From Pseudomonas gingeri (GTDB lineage: Bacteria > Pseudomonadota > Gammaproteobacteria > Pseudomonadales > Pseudomonadaceae), in NCBI RefSeq assembly GCF_013385425.1, contig NZ_JACAQA010000007.1, forward strand, positions 248,001 to 312,000: DNA of 64,000 nucleotides, in the 5' to 3' direction. Numbering within the stretch: position 1 is the stretch's first letter; each line of letters opens with the position of its first letter. The notes beneath the pieces are model-generated. The model was not told the DNA's origin, did not search any database, and worked only from the letters and a program-made list of their open reading frames with translations. The translations under genes and the position numbers were made by a program. Below are positions 21,574 through 29,117 of the stretch, piece after piece.

Positions 21574-22064
21574 GACTCAAGGGGTCAGGGCCTTTATTGA
21601 TTGTGTGCTTCAGGTGCTCCGACGGGATGTTGCCGAGACGGAGCACCTAGGCACTACCCACCGTTTGTCATCGCGGGCAAGTCGCGTACCCACGGGTTAT
21701 CCATCCCCTGTGGGAGCGTGGCTTGCCCGCGATGACGTTTTGATCGCCCCACAACAACATCAGAGTTACGCATCTAAATTATAAATTTAATGCCTATTTT
21801 TTATAATTAACTTATAACTAATCAGACTTTTACAGCCGCTTAATATACAAATATTGTTACAACCATCACCGACCCCTGACCAGGTGGAGGCCCACGGAAC
21901 TGCGCGTTTTTTCCGGCCGACATCACTCCACGGTCAACCGCCGCACCCAAACCTGAAACCGACTCAAACCGCCGCTGCCATGGCTTTCGGATCATGGCCC
22001 CGGCAACGCTTTGCCCAAAAAACATAACGACACCAACGTCACTTCTACACACCAGGGGTTCACC
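21574..22064. other. Intergenic region with a REP pair and an AT-rich promoter zone
   Basis: 491 bases without a gene. The left half holds an inverted REP pair (21667-21736). The right half, about 21760-21860, is very AT-rich (TTATAATTAACTTATAA and similar) and must hold the promoter for the TonB-dependent receptor; no clear Fur box was seen. Confidence 0.5.
21667..21736. repeat. REP pair (REPIN-like inverted repeat)
   Basis: GTCATCGCGGGCAAG at 21667-21681 is the exact reverse complement of CTTGCCCGCGATGAC at 21722-21736, and the right arm continues from TGTGGGAGCGTGG. The GTGGGAGCG...CTTGCCCGCGATG unit is the classic Pseudomonas REP sequence. The facing pair can fold into a long hairpin downstream of the NRAMP-like gene. 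Confidence 0.85.
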
Positions 22065-24197
22065 ATGCACGACATCTTCACTTCAAACCGTCTGACGCTG
22101 GCCATATCGTTGGCTCTGTTCGGATTGTCGGCCCACGCCGACGAAGACACCAAGGAGGGAGCCCTCCCCGTTGTCACGGTCACGGCCGAACACCACGCCG
22201 AGGACTTGCAAAAGACCCCGCTGGCGATCTCCGCATTCGACGAAAAAGCCCTTGAGGACAAGCAGATCAAAAGCATCCGCGACCTTTCCGGGCAAGTACC
22301 GAACCTGAGCCTGAGCCGTCAGTCGATTTCCTACAGTGCGCAGACCTACGGCATTCGCGGCATCGGCGAGACCGATCCGATCCAGGAGTCCGCCGTCGCG
22401 GTCTACGCCGATGACCTGTATATCCCACGGGCGATTTCCTCGATGCTCGACTTCAACGACGTCGAACGCGTCGAAGTCTTGCGCGGCCCCCAGGGCACGC
22501 TCTATGGACGTAACAGCAGCGCGGGAGCGATCCGGGTGATCACCCGCGACCCGACCCAGGAAACCCGGGGTTTCTTCGAACTCGGCGCCGGCAACTACGA
22601 CGCGCAGAACACCCGCCTGCTGATCAGCGGCCCGTTGGTGGACAACGCCTTGTTCGGGAGTTTTTCGGCGATTCGCCTGAGCCGGGACGGCACCGTTTCC
22701 GACCCGACCCGCGGCAAGGACGTGAACAACATCGATATCCAGTCCTACCGCGGCAAGCTGCGCTTCAATCCCATCGATTCGCCGTGGGACGTGCAACTGA
22801 CCCTGGCCGGCACCTTCGACCGTGGCGACACCACCAGCTACACCCCCTTTGATGCCAACGGCCACTTCGACAAATTCACCAGCTACAGCAGCCTCGATCC
22901 GAAGAACCGTCTCGATCAGGGCAGTTCGGTACTGCGCGCCATCTATACGATCGATGACCACTTGAACTTCAAGTCGGTGACCGCCTACTCCGCGTTCAAC
23001 CAACCCGTGGACTATGACAACTCGGGACAGGCCGCGCTGATTCAGCAGAACCTGATCACCTATAACCAGAACTATGGCACCCAGGAATTCCAGCTCAACG
23101 GCGACTACGACGATTTCAGCTTCAGCACCGGCCTGTACCTGTACCGTGAAAAATTCGAAGCCGACCGTGACAGCCTGACCTACTCGATTGCGCGCAACCA
23201 GGTGATCGGCCAGGGCCAATACAGCACCACAGACACCGAAAGCTACGCCTTGTACGGCCAGGGCAGTTACAAGATCACGCCCCGGCTGTCGCTGATCGCC
23301 GGGCTACGCTCTACCCATGAGCACAAGAACTTCGACTACACCAACTACGCCATCAATACCAACCGGCAGATCACCGGCACCAACTTCACCGCCAATGTGA
23401 GCCAGTCCTGGCAATCCACCAGCCCGAAACTCGGCTTCGAATACGCCTGGACCGCGCATCTGAACCAGTACGCCTACGTCGCCAAAGGTTTCAAGGCCGG
23501 TGGCTATGACAACCGCGCACCGACCCTGGCCGCCGCCGAACAGGCCTTCTCCCCGGAAGACGTCACCACCTGGGAAACCGGCTTCAAGGGTGACTTCTTC
23601 GACCAACGCCTGCGGGCCAACGTCGCCCTGTTCTACAACGACTACAAGGACCTGCAGACCAACGCCTACGACCCGGCGCTGGGCGTGAGCCTGCGGACCA
23701 ACGTCGGTCGGGCCCACACCTACGGCGTCGAGCTGGAAACCCTGACCGCACTGAGCAGCGACCTGCAACTGACCGCCAACCTCGGCTACCTGCAAAGCAA
23801 GTACGACGACTTCGCAAATGCCAGCGGCGCCGGCGTCAATGCCGACGGCAAGCAGTTGGTGTACTCGCCACGCTGGAACGCCAGCGTCGGCCTCAACTAC
23901 ACCATCCCGATCGGGCTGCCCGGCACCTTGCAGGCCGGCACCGACGCGCAATTCCAGACCAAGTCCTACGCCAATGCGCTGAACGATGATATCCAGGAAA
24001 TCCCGACACAAACCTTCTGGAACGCCCACACCAGCTATGTCAGCGGCGACGGTCACTGGACCACCACGCTGTCAGTGAAGAACCTGCTCGACCGGGCCTA
24101 CCCGCAAGCGGTCGGTTATGTGCCCTCCAGCGGTGCTCGCTACTACTCGATCAACGACCCGCGAACCCTGTTGTTGTCGGTGCGCTACGATCTCTGA
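22065..24197 (+). CDS. TonB-dependent outer-membrane receptor
   Basis: 710 residues from the ATG at 22065 (AGGGG ahead). Signal peptide to about residue 25 (SAHA), then a possible TonB box in LPVVTVTAE. The plug domain (about 45-160) has QVPNLSLSR, FNDVERVEVLRGPQGTLYGRNSSAGAIRVITRDP, and the 22-strand barrel ends with the usual YDL. The style (ISAFDEKALEDKQIKSIRDL) is that of receptors for organic substrates or iron complexes of the type common in Caulobacter and sphingomonads, not of classic siderophore receptors with an N-terminal signalling domain. It converges on an operon with an amino-oxidase, RidA, an ABC importer and a second receptor, so a shared substrate is plausible. A strong terminator follows. 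Confidence 0.9.
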   Translation: MHDIFTSNRLTLAISLALFGLSAHADEDTKEGALPVVTVTAEHHAEDLQKTPLAISAFDEKALEDKQIKSIRDLSGQVPNLSLSRQSISYSAQTYGIRGIGETDPIQESAVAVYADDLYIPRAISSMLDFNDVERVEVLRGPQGTLYGRNSSAGAIRVITRDPTQETRGFFELGAGNYDAQNTRLLISGPLVDNALFGSFSAIRLSRDGTVSDPTRGKDVNNIDIQSYRGKLRFNPIDSPWDVQLTLAGTFDRGDTTSYTPFDANGHFDKFTSYSSLDPKNRLDQGSSVLRAIYTIDDHLNFKSVTAYSAFNQPVDYDNSGQAALIQQNLITYNQNYGTQEFQLNGDYDDFSFSTGLYLYREKFEADRDSLTYSIARNQVIGQGQYSTTDTESYALYGQGSYKITPRLSLIAGLRSTHEHKNFDYTNYAINTNRQITGTNFTANVSQSWQSTSPKLGFEYAWTAHLNQYAYVAKGFKAGGYDNRAPTLAAAEQAFSPEDVTTWETGFKGDFFDQRLRANVALFYNDYKDLQTNAYDPALGVSLRTNVGRAHTYGVELETLTALSSDLQLTANLGYLQSKYDDFANASGAGVNADGKQLVYSPRWNASVGLNYTIPIGLPGTLQAGTDAQFQTKSYANALNDDIQEIPTQTFWNAHTSYVSGDGHWTTTLSVKNLLDRAYPQAVGYVPSSGARYYSINDPRTLLLSVRYDL

Positions 24198-24228
24198 GCG
24201 CTGATCACACCCTGGTGATCAGCGCTTT
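24197..24228. terminator. Bidirectional terminator between receptor and RidA gene
   Basis: AGCGCTGATCAC (24197-24208) and GTGATCAGCGCT (24215-24226) form a perfect 12-base stem with a 6-base loop, starting on the last base of the receptor stop codon. Only a short TTT follows. It separates the two convergent transcription units. Confidence 0.75.
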
Positions 24229-24251
24229 CCACTGAATGACAGGACGAGCAA

Positions 24252-24686
24252 TCAGGCCGTCCTGGCCGCTATCGCCTCGACTTCCACCAGGGCGCCGGGC
24301 AATGGCAAGGCCACCACTTGCAAGGCCGTACGTGCCGGTTTGTTGGGCTGCTCGCGGGTGCCGAAAAACTGCGTATACCCGGCTTGCAGTCCGGCAAAAT
24401 CGAGCTTGCCGCCCGCCTCCTCGGCGCCTACCAGGAACACTCGCAACTGCACGATATCCCCCAGGTCCAGATCTTGTTGCTGGAGGATCTTGCGCAGCTT
24501 GTTGAACACTGAAACGGTCTGCACCTCGGTATTGCCATAGGCCGCCGGAGTACCCGCCGAGGCTTGCGGGTCAGCGAGGTCCGGCAAGGTGCCACTGACG
24601 AACACCAGGCCGGCGGAGGCCGGCACGGTCACGGTTTGCGAGATAGGGAAATCGCCGACGCTGGTACGTTGAATGCTGCTGCTCAT
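24252..24686 (-). CDS. RidA/YjgF-family imine deaminase
   Basis: 144 residues with an AAGGAG site. It has the RidA fold with VSGTLPD, the loop NTEVQTVSVFNKLRKIL, DIVQLRVFLVG, and the key C-terminal motif NKPARTALQVVALPLPGALVEVEAIA in which the Arg that binds the substrate carboxylate and the terminal Glu are kept. RidA proteins hydrolyse reactive imine/enamine intermediates to ketones and ammonia. It is the last gene of a six-gene operon, 23 bases after a flavin amino-oxidase whose product would be an imine. Hence a direct partner role is likely: the oxidase makes the imine, this protein hydrolyses it. Confidence 0.9.
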   Translation of the reverse strand: MSSSIQRTSVGDFPISQTVTVPASAGLVFVSGTLPDLADPQASAGTPAAYGNTEVQTVSVFNKLRKILQQQDLDLGDIVQLRVFLVGAEEAGGKLDFAGLQAGYTQFFGTREQPNKPARTALQVVALPLPGALVEVEAIAARTA

Positions 24687-24709
24687 CTTGTTTCTCCTTC
24701 AATGAATGC

Positions 24710-26293
24710 TTATGACGCGGCCAGGGCCGCTGCCTGTCGCTGCTGGATGATTCGCTCGGCCAACTGCCCGACCACATGGCGCGCCGAATTGGCGGCCGAC
24801 TCCTGCCAGATGCCAACACCGCTTTGCACCAGGCCGTCGCCGGCGAAATACACCCGGCCATGGGGTTCTTCCAGCAGGGCACTGGCCTCGGCGGGAAAGT
24901 GTTCGCGTTGCAGCCATGGGCCTTCGCTGTAGGGGATCTGCTCCCAGGACACCGCCAGAGGGTGACGCAGTTGCCGGGAGTACCCCGGGTGCAGCAGCTC
25001 GACCGCCTCCCGGGAGGTCGCGTATTGCGCCTCAAGGGGCTGCTCGCCGAAGGCATCGGCACCAGGACCTGTGACATAGCCGGCCACCAACAGTCCCTCG
25101 CGGGTATTCAGGTCGTTGCTGGGGTACCACAGCACCCGCGCCGGGTGTTCGATCCAGGACAACCCGCCGTAGGTGCGGTAATCGGTTTCCCAGAAGCGCG
25201 GGGATTGCCAGGCCACCTTGGTTGCCTGATCACTGCGGGTGCTGAGCAGCGCCGCCTTCACCGGATCGCTGAAGTCGGTGTCCAGTCTGGCCAGCAGCGG
25301 CAGCGGCAAGGTCGACACCAGATAGTCGGCACGCACCACCTGTTCGCGGCCACTGTGCTGATCGTGATAGGTCACCGCCACACCGTCCTCGAGCTGACGA
25401 ATACGGCGCACCTGGGCACCCAGTTGCACCTGTTCGGTCAGGCGCTGATAGAAGGCATCGGTGATGCGATCCATCCCGCCCACCGGCTGGAACATGGTGG
25501 CCGAGAACTCGGGAAACTCAGTGTGCAGCAACGCGCCCCAGAGCTCCGGATGCAGCAGTCGCTCCAGGGCCACCGGGGTCGGGCGAGCGGGCAATGCCCC
25601 GGGATGCCGGGGCGATTCGAGGTGGCCGGAGCGAATGCTGCCTTCGAAAGCCAGCGCCTGTGACAAGTCACCATAGACCTGCAGGAACGCCAGCAGGCGG
25701 CTACGTTCCTCGGCGCTCAACACATCGTCCAGGGCATCACGGCGCACCGCTGTGGCCAATAACCCCGACAGATGCCCACGGGCATCGTTGACCGCCTGGC
25801 CGACGGTGAACGCCGGCTGTTGCAGGTCCGGGCGCACCTGAGCGCCATGGCTGCTGTTGACCAATACTTCCAGCGGCACGCCCAGTTCACTGCAGTAATC
25901 GAGCAAGGTCCGATGTTGACTGGGGATCCGCGCCGGGCCTGCGTTGAAATACAGGCCCGGGTCAAAGGCCACGGTCTGCGTGCGCCCATCCTTGTAGTCG
26001 ACCCGATCACCGTTGCGCAGGCTCCAGGTACGGCCCCCCACACGGTCACGGGCTTCCAGCACTTGCACCTTGAACCCGGCCCGGGTCAGTTCCAGGGCAG
26101 TCACCAGCCCGGCAATCCCGGCGCCGAGCACCAGCACACGGGTGCCCTGCCCCAGGTCCTTTTGCAGCTTCAAGGGTTGCGGCCGCCGGTGCGACGAAGG
26201 CCCCAATCCCAATACGGCAAGCGCATCCTTGAGCGCTTTCTCGCCCCCCACGGCAGCGATGCTGGAAAGCGCTTCACGTCGAGTCAGTCCCAT
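24710..26293 (-). CDS. FAD-dependent amine / L-amino-acid oxidase
   Basis: 527 residues. The start ATG at 26293 lies 8 bases from GGGGGAG; an ATG two codons earlier is also possible. The N-terminal region ([23 protein letters not shown]) is like that of tryptophan-2-monooxygenase and L-amino-acid-oxidase relatives. It contains an RR but lacks a hydrophobic core, so export by Tat is doubtful. The FAD-binding fold is [40 protein letters not shown] (from about residue 55), and the C-terminal FAD motif is [28 protein letters not shown]. It should oxidise a primary amine or alpha-amino acid to the imine with release of hydrogen peroxide. Neighbours are an amino-acid ABC importer upstream and RidA downstream. 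The substrate is not known. Confidence 0.85.
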   Translation of the reverse strand: MGLTRREALSSIAAVGGEKALKDALAVLGLGPSSHRRPQPLKLQKDLGQGTRVLVLGAGIAGLVTALELTRAGFKVQVLEARDRVGGRTWSLRNGDRVDYKDGRTQTVAFDPGLYFNAGPARIPSQHRTLLDYCSELGVPLEVLVNSSHGAQVRPDLQQPAFTVGQAVNDARGHLSGLLATAVRRDALDDVLSAEERSRLLAFLQVYGDLSQALAFEGSIRSGHLESPRHPGALPARPTPVALERLLHPELWGALLHTEFPEFSATMFQPVGGMDRITDAFYQRLTEQVQLGAQVRRIRQLEDGVAVTYHDQHSGREQVVRADYLVSTLPLPLLARLDTDFSDPVKAALLSTRSDQATKVAWQSPRFWETDYRTYGGLSWIEHPARVLWYPSNDLNTREGLLVAGYVTGPGADAFGEQPLEAQYATSREAVELLHPGYSRQLRHPLAVSWEQIPYSEGPWLQREHFPAEASALLEEPHGRVYFAGDGLVQSGVGIWQESAANSARHVVGQLAERIIQQRQAAALAAS

Positions 26294-26316
26294 ATTCATT
26301 ACTCCCCCTGAAGGCT

Positions 26317-27264
26317 TCAATCCGGCAAGCCGGGTGGGTTGATCAGTGACTTGTCGATGCGCTCCACATCCAGGCCCCAACGCTGGAGCACCTGTTCGTA
26401 TTGACCGCCGGCAATCGCGCCTTCCAGGGCGGTGTGGATCGGCTGGACCAGTCCATTGTCCTTGCGGGTGGTCACGGCGATATCGGCCCGCAGTGGCCAG
26501 CCACCGTTGACGATGCCCACCAGCTTGATGCCGCCGGTGATCGCCGCCGAATAGGCAAACACCGAATTGGGGCCAAAAAGGGCGTCGCTGCGTCCCGACT
26601 GCACCGCCAGCTGCGCCGCGGCTTGATCATCGAAGTACTGCAACAGCGCCGGTGCGATACCGGCCTTTTCGTTGGCCTCGTTCCAGGCCAGCAGGACTTT
26701 TTCCTGATTGGTGCCGGAGCCGACGATGATCTTCAGCCCGGCGATGTCCCGGGCCTCCTTGAGGGAGGTGATCTTGCTGGTGGTCTTGACGTAGAAACCC
26801 AGGACGTCCTGGCGATAGGTCGCGAAGTCGAAGCGCTTCTTGCGGGCCTCGGTCACGGTCACGTTGCTGATCACCGCGTCGTATTTACCCGAGCTGACGC
26901 CCAGGGGCCAATCCTCCCAACTGGTCTGCACTACGTTCAATTGCAGACCCAGGCTGTCGGCCACCAACTGTGCGGTGTCGGCCTCGCTGCCGATCGTGGT
27001 TTTATCGTCATTGGCCAGCAGCGCCAGGGGCGGCCCGGCCACCCCCGACACGGCCACGGTAAACTTGCCGGGCTGGGCGAACTTGAAGCCCGGGGGGATT
27101 TGCGCGATGGCCGCCTCGTTGCGCGGGGCATGGATGCGCTGGCGGTCGGGACTCAGATCAACCTTTTGCACAGTCGGCACACTGGCGCTTTCAGCGGCCA
27201 ATACCGGCAGGGCGAGGCTGACGGCAAGCGCCAATAAGGTCACACGGGCAGTCTTTACCAACAT
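26317..27264 (-). CDS. ABC importer periplasmic solute-binding protein (family 3, polar amino acid type)
   Basis: 315 residues with a clear signal peptide ([23 protein letters not shown]) and a GGAG site. Family 3 features: [50 protein letters not shown], and [16 protein letters not shown]. The N-terminal extension of about 50 residues before the binding fold is longer than in most amino-acid binding proteins. The protein captures a polar amino acid, amine or opine-like compound for the permease and ATPase encoded upstream. Its stop is 23 bases before the oxidase start, tying uptake to oxidation. Confidence 0.9.
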   Translation of the reverse strand: MLVKTARVTLLALAVSLALPVLAAESASVPTVQKVDLSPDRQRIHAPRNEAAIAQIPPGFKFAQPGKFTVAVSGVAGPPLALLANDDKTTIGSEADTAQLVADSLGLQLNVVQTSWEDWPLGVSSGKYDAVISNVTVTEARKKRFDFATYRQDVLGFYVKTTSKITSLKEARDIAGLKIIVGSGTNQEKVLLAWNEANEKAGIAPALLQYFDDQAAAQLAVQSGRSDALFGPNSVFAYSAAITGGIKLVGIVNGGWPLRADIAVTTRKDNGLVQPIHTALEGAIAGGQYEQVLQRWGLDVERIDKSLINPPGLPD

Positions 27265-27293
27265 GGGCAGTTACTCCTTTAACACGGGAAAAT

Positions 27294-28079
27294 TCACAGC
27301 ACCTTGCCGAGGAAGGCGACGGTGCGTGGATGACGGGGCTGGCGAAAGATCTGTTCCGGCGGCCCTTGTTCGATCAATTGGCCATCGCAGAGAAACACCA
27401 CGTGATCCGCCACTTCCCGGGCAAATCCAATCTCGTGGGTGACGATGACCAGGGTGACGCCCAACCGGGTCAGCCCCTTGATCACGTCCAGCACCTCACC
27501 CACCAATTCCGGGTCGAGGGCTGAGGTCGGTTCATCGAACAGCAGGACCTTGGGATCCAGGGCCAGGGCCCGGGCGATGGCGACCCGCTGTTGCTGACCG
27601 CCGGAAAGCTGGCGCGGATAAGCATCGGCTTTATCCGCCAGGCCAACCCGGGCCAGCAGTTCCCCGGCCTTGGCCCGGGCCTGGGCCTTGCTCCAGCGTT
27701 TGTGGGCCAGCGGTGCTTCGGCGATGTTTTCCCAGGCCGTGAGATGCGGGAACAGGTTGAAGTTCTGGAACACGAAGCCGACCTCGACCCGACGCTTGAG
27801 AACCTCCCGCTCCTTGAGTTCGTAGAGCAGGTCGCCCTTGCGTCGATAGCCGACGTATTCACCGTCGATGGTGATGTGGCCGCTGTCGATTTTCTCCAAG
27901 TGGTTGATGGTGCGCAGCAGCGTTGATTTGCCGGAGCCGGAAGGCCCCAGGATCACCGTGACCTGGCCCGGCTCGATGCTCAGGTCGATGTCCTTGAGCA
28001 CCTGCTGATTGCCGAAGCGCTTGCCTACGCCCTGGATCTGGATGCGCCCGGCGGGCACCTGGATGGCGGCCTCAGCCAT
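27294..28079 (-). CDS. ABC importer ATPase (polar amino acid type)
   Basis: 261 residues. The start at 28079 overlaps the permease stop by 8 bases, which signals translational coupling. Walker A GPSGSGKST, Q-loop VFQNFNLFPHLTAWENI, signature LSGGQQQR, Walker B VLLFDEPTSALDPE and the H-loop VTHEIGFAREVADHV are all present. YRRKGDLLYELKEREVLKRR is the usual insert of GlnQ/HisP-class ATPases. It powers import of the ligand bound by the protein at 26317-27264. Confidence 0.95.
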   Translation of the reverse strand: MAEAAIQVPAGRIQIQGVGKRFGNQQVLKDIDLSIEPGQVTVILGPSGSGKSTLLRTINHLEKIDSGHITIDGEYVGYRRKGDLLYELKEREVLKRRVEVGFVFQNFNLFPHLTAWENIAEAPLAHKRWSKAQARAKAGELLARVGLADKADAYPRQLSGGQQQRVAIARALALDPKVLLFDEPTSALDPELVGEVLDVIKGLTRLGVTLVIVTHEIGFAREVADHVVFLCDGQLIEQGPPEQIFRQPRHPRTVAFLGKVL

Positions 28080-29043
28080 GGGATTGCTCCTTGAGCCAGT
28101 GGCGCACCCGCTGCAATGGCGTCGGCGGCAAGACCCGCGCCGTGCCGCGGGCAAAGTACCGCTCGACGTAGTACTGGGCACTGGTGAGTACGGTAGTGAT
28201 GATCAGGTACCAGACCGTGGCGACGATCAACAACGGGATCACCGCCTGGGTGCGGTTGTAGATCACCTGCACGGTGTAGAACAGCTCCGGCAGGGCCAGC
28301 ACGTAAACGATGGAAGTGCCCTTGACCAGGCCGATGATTTCGTTGAAACCCGAAGGCAGGATCGAACGCAGCGCCTGGGGCAGGATGATCCGGAAAACCC
28401 GCCGCGACGCCGGCAATCCCAGCGCCGCCGCGGCTTCATGCTGGCCGGCGTCCACACCGATCAGGCCGCCGCGAATGATCTCCGCCGCATAGGCGCCCTG
28501 CATCAGGCTCAAGCCCAGTACCGCTACGGTGAATTGGCTGAGCACATCGACCGTCGACCACTGGGCAAACACCAGGTCGGTAAATGGCACGCCCAGCACA
28601 ATGTGGTCGTACAGATAGGCGAAGTTGTACAGGATGATCAGCACCAGCAACGCCGGCATCGAGCGGAAAAACCAGATATACCCCCAGGCCAGCGCCGCCA
28701 GCAACGGCGAGCCGGACAGGCGTGCCAGCGCCAGCGCGGTGCCGAGGAGGATGCTGAACACCGTGCTCAACAGGGTCAGCAACAGCGTCTGCGCCAGGCC
28801 TCGCAGCACCGATGCCGAGAAGAACCATTGGCCAAACACCCCCCATTCCCAGCGAGGATTGGTGGCCAGGGAATGCCCGATGGCAAACAGCACCAGCACG
28901 GCGAACACCGATCCGGCCCAGCGCCAGGGATGACGGGACGGCACCACCCGCAAGGCCTTGATTGCAGTCGGTGCACGGCTCCTGCGAACCGGGTAGGCAT
29001 TCACCTCATCGATGAGGTCAAAGGGTTTGGCAACAATGGGCAT
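28072..29043 (-). CDS. ABC importer permease (polar amino acid type)
   Basis: 323 residues with a cytoplasmic N-terminal tail, then about 6 spans. SVLRGLAQTLLLTLLSTVFSILLG opens the His/Glu permease core, and the EAA loop is EAAAALGLPASRRVFRIILPQALRSILPS. A single permease gene is present, so the transporter is either a homodimer or the second half is fused in evolution. It is the second gene of the operon, 74 bases after the receptor stop, and overlaps the ATPase gene. Confidence 0.93.
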   Translation of the reverse strand: MPIVAKPFDLIDEVNAYPVRRSRAPTAIKALRVVPSRHPWRWAGSVFAVLVLFAIGHSLATNPRWEWGVFGQWFFSASVLRGLAQTLLLTLLSTVFSILLGTALALARLSGSPLLAALAWGYIWFFRSMPALLVLIILYNFAYLYDHIVLGVPFTDLVFAQWSTVDVLSQFTVAVLGLSLMQGAYAAEIIRGGLIGVDAGQHEAAAALGLPASRRVFRIILPQALRSILPSGFNEIIGLVKGTSIVYVLALPELFYTVQVIYNRTQAVIPLLIVATVWYLIITTVLTSAQYYVERYFARGTARVLPPTPLQRVRHWLKEQSHG

Positions 29044-29117
29044 GATCTATTCCTCGCACGCAATAACACATCAGGGTGTTTTTCCAGGGGGACCGAACAG
29101 CGTCGGCGGCGGTAGCC

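Noticed and set aside
21780..21860. AT-rich TTATAATTAACTTATAA as a Fur box
   Set aside because: It does not fit the GATAATGATAATCATTATC pattern; low complexity explains the symmetry.
22083..24056. Long minus-strand frames (378 and 250 codons) opposite the TonB receptor
   Set aside because: Their composition (Val/Gly/Ala-rich, no motif) is that of antisense shadows of a GC-rich gene; the plus frame carries signal peptide, plug and barrel motifs.
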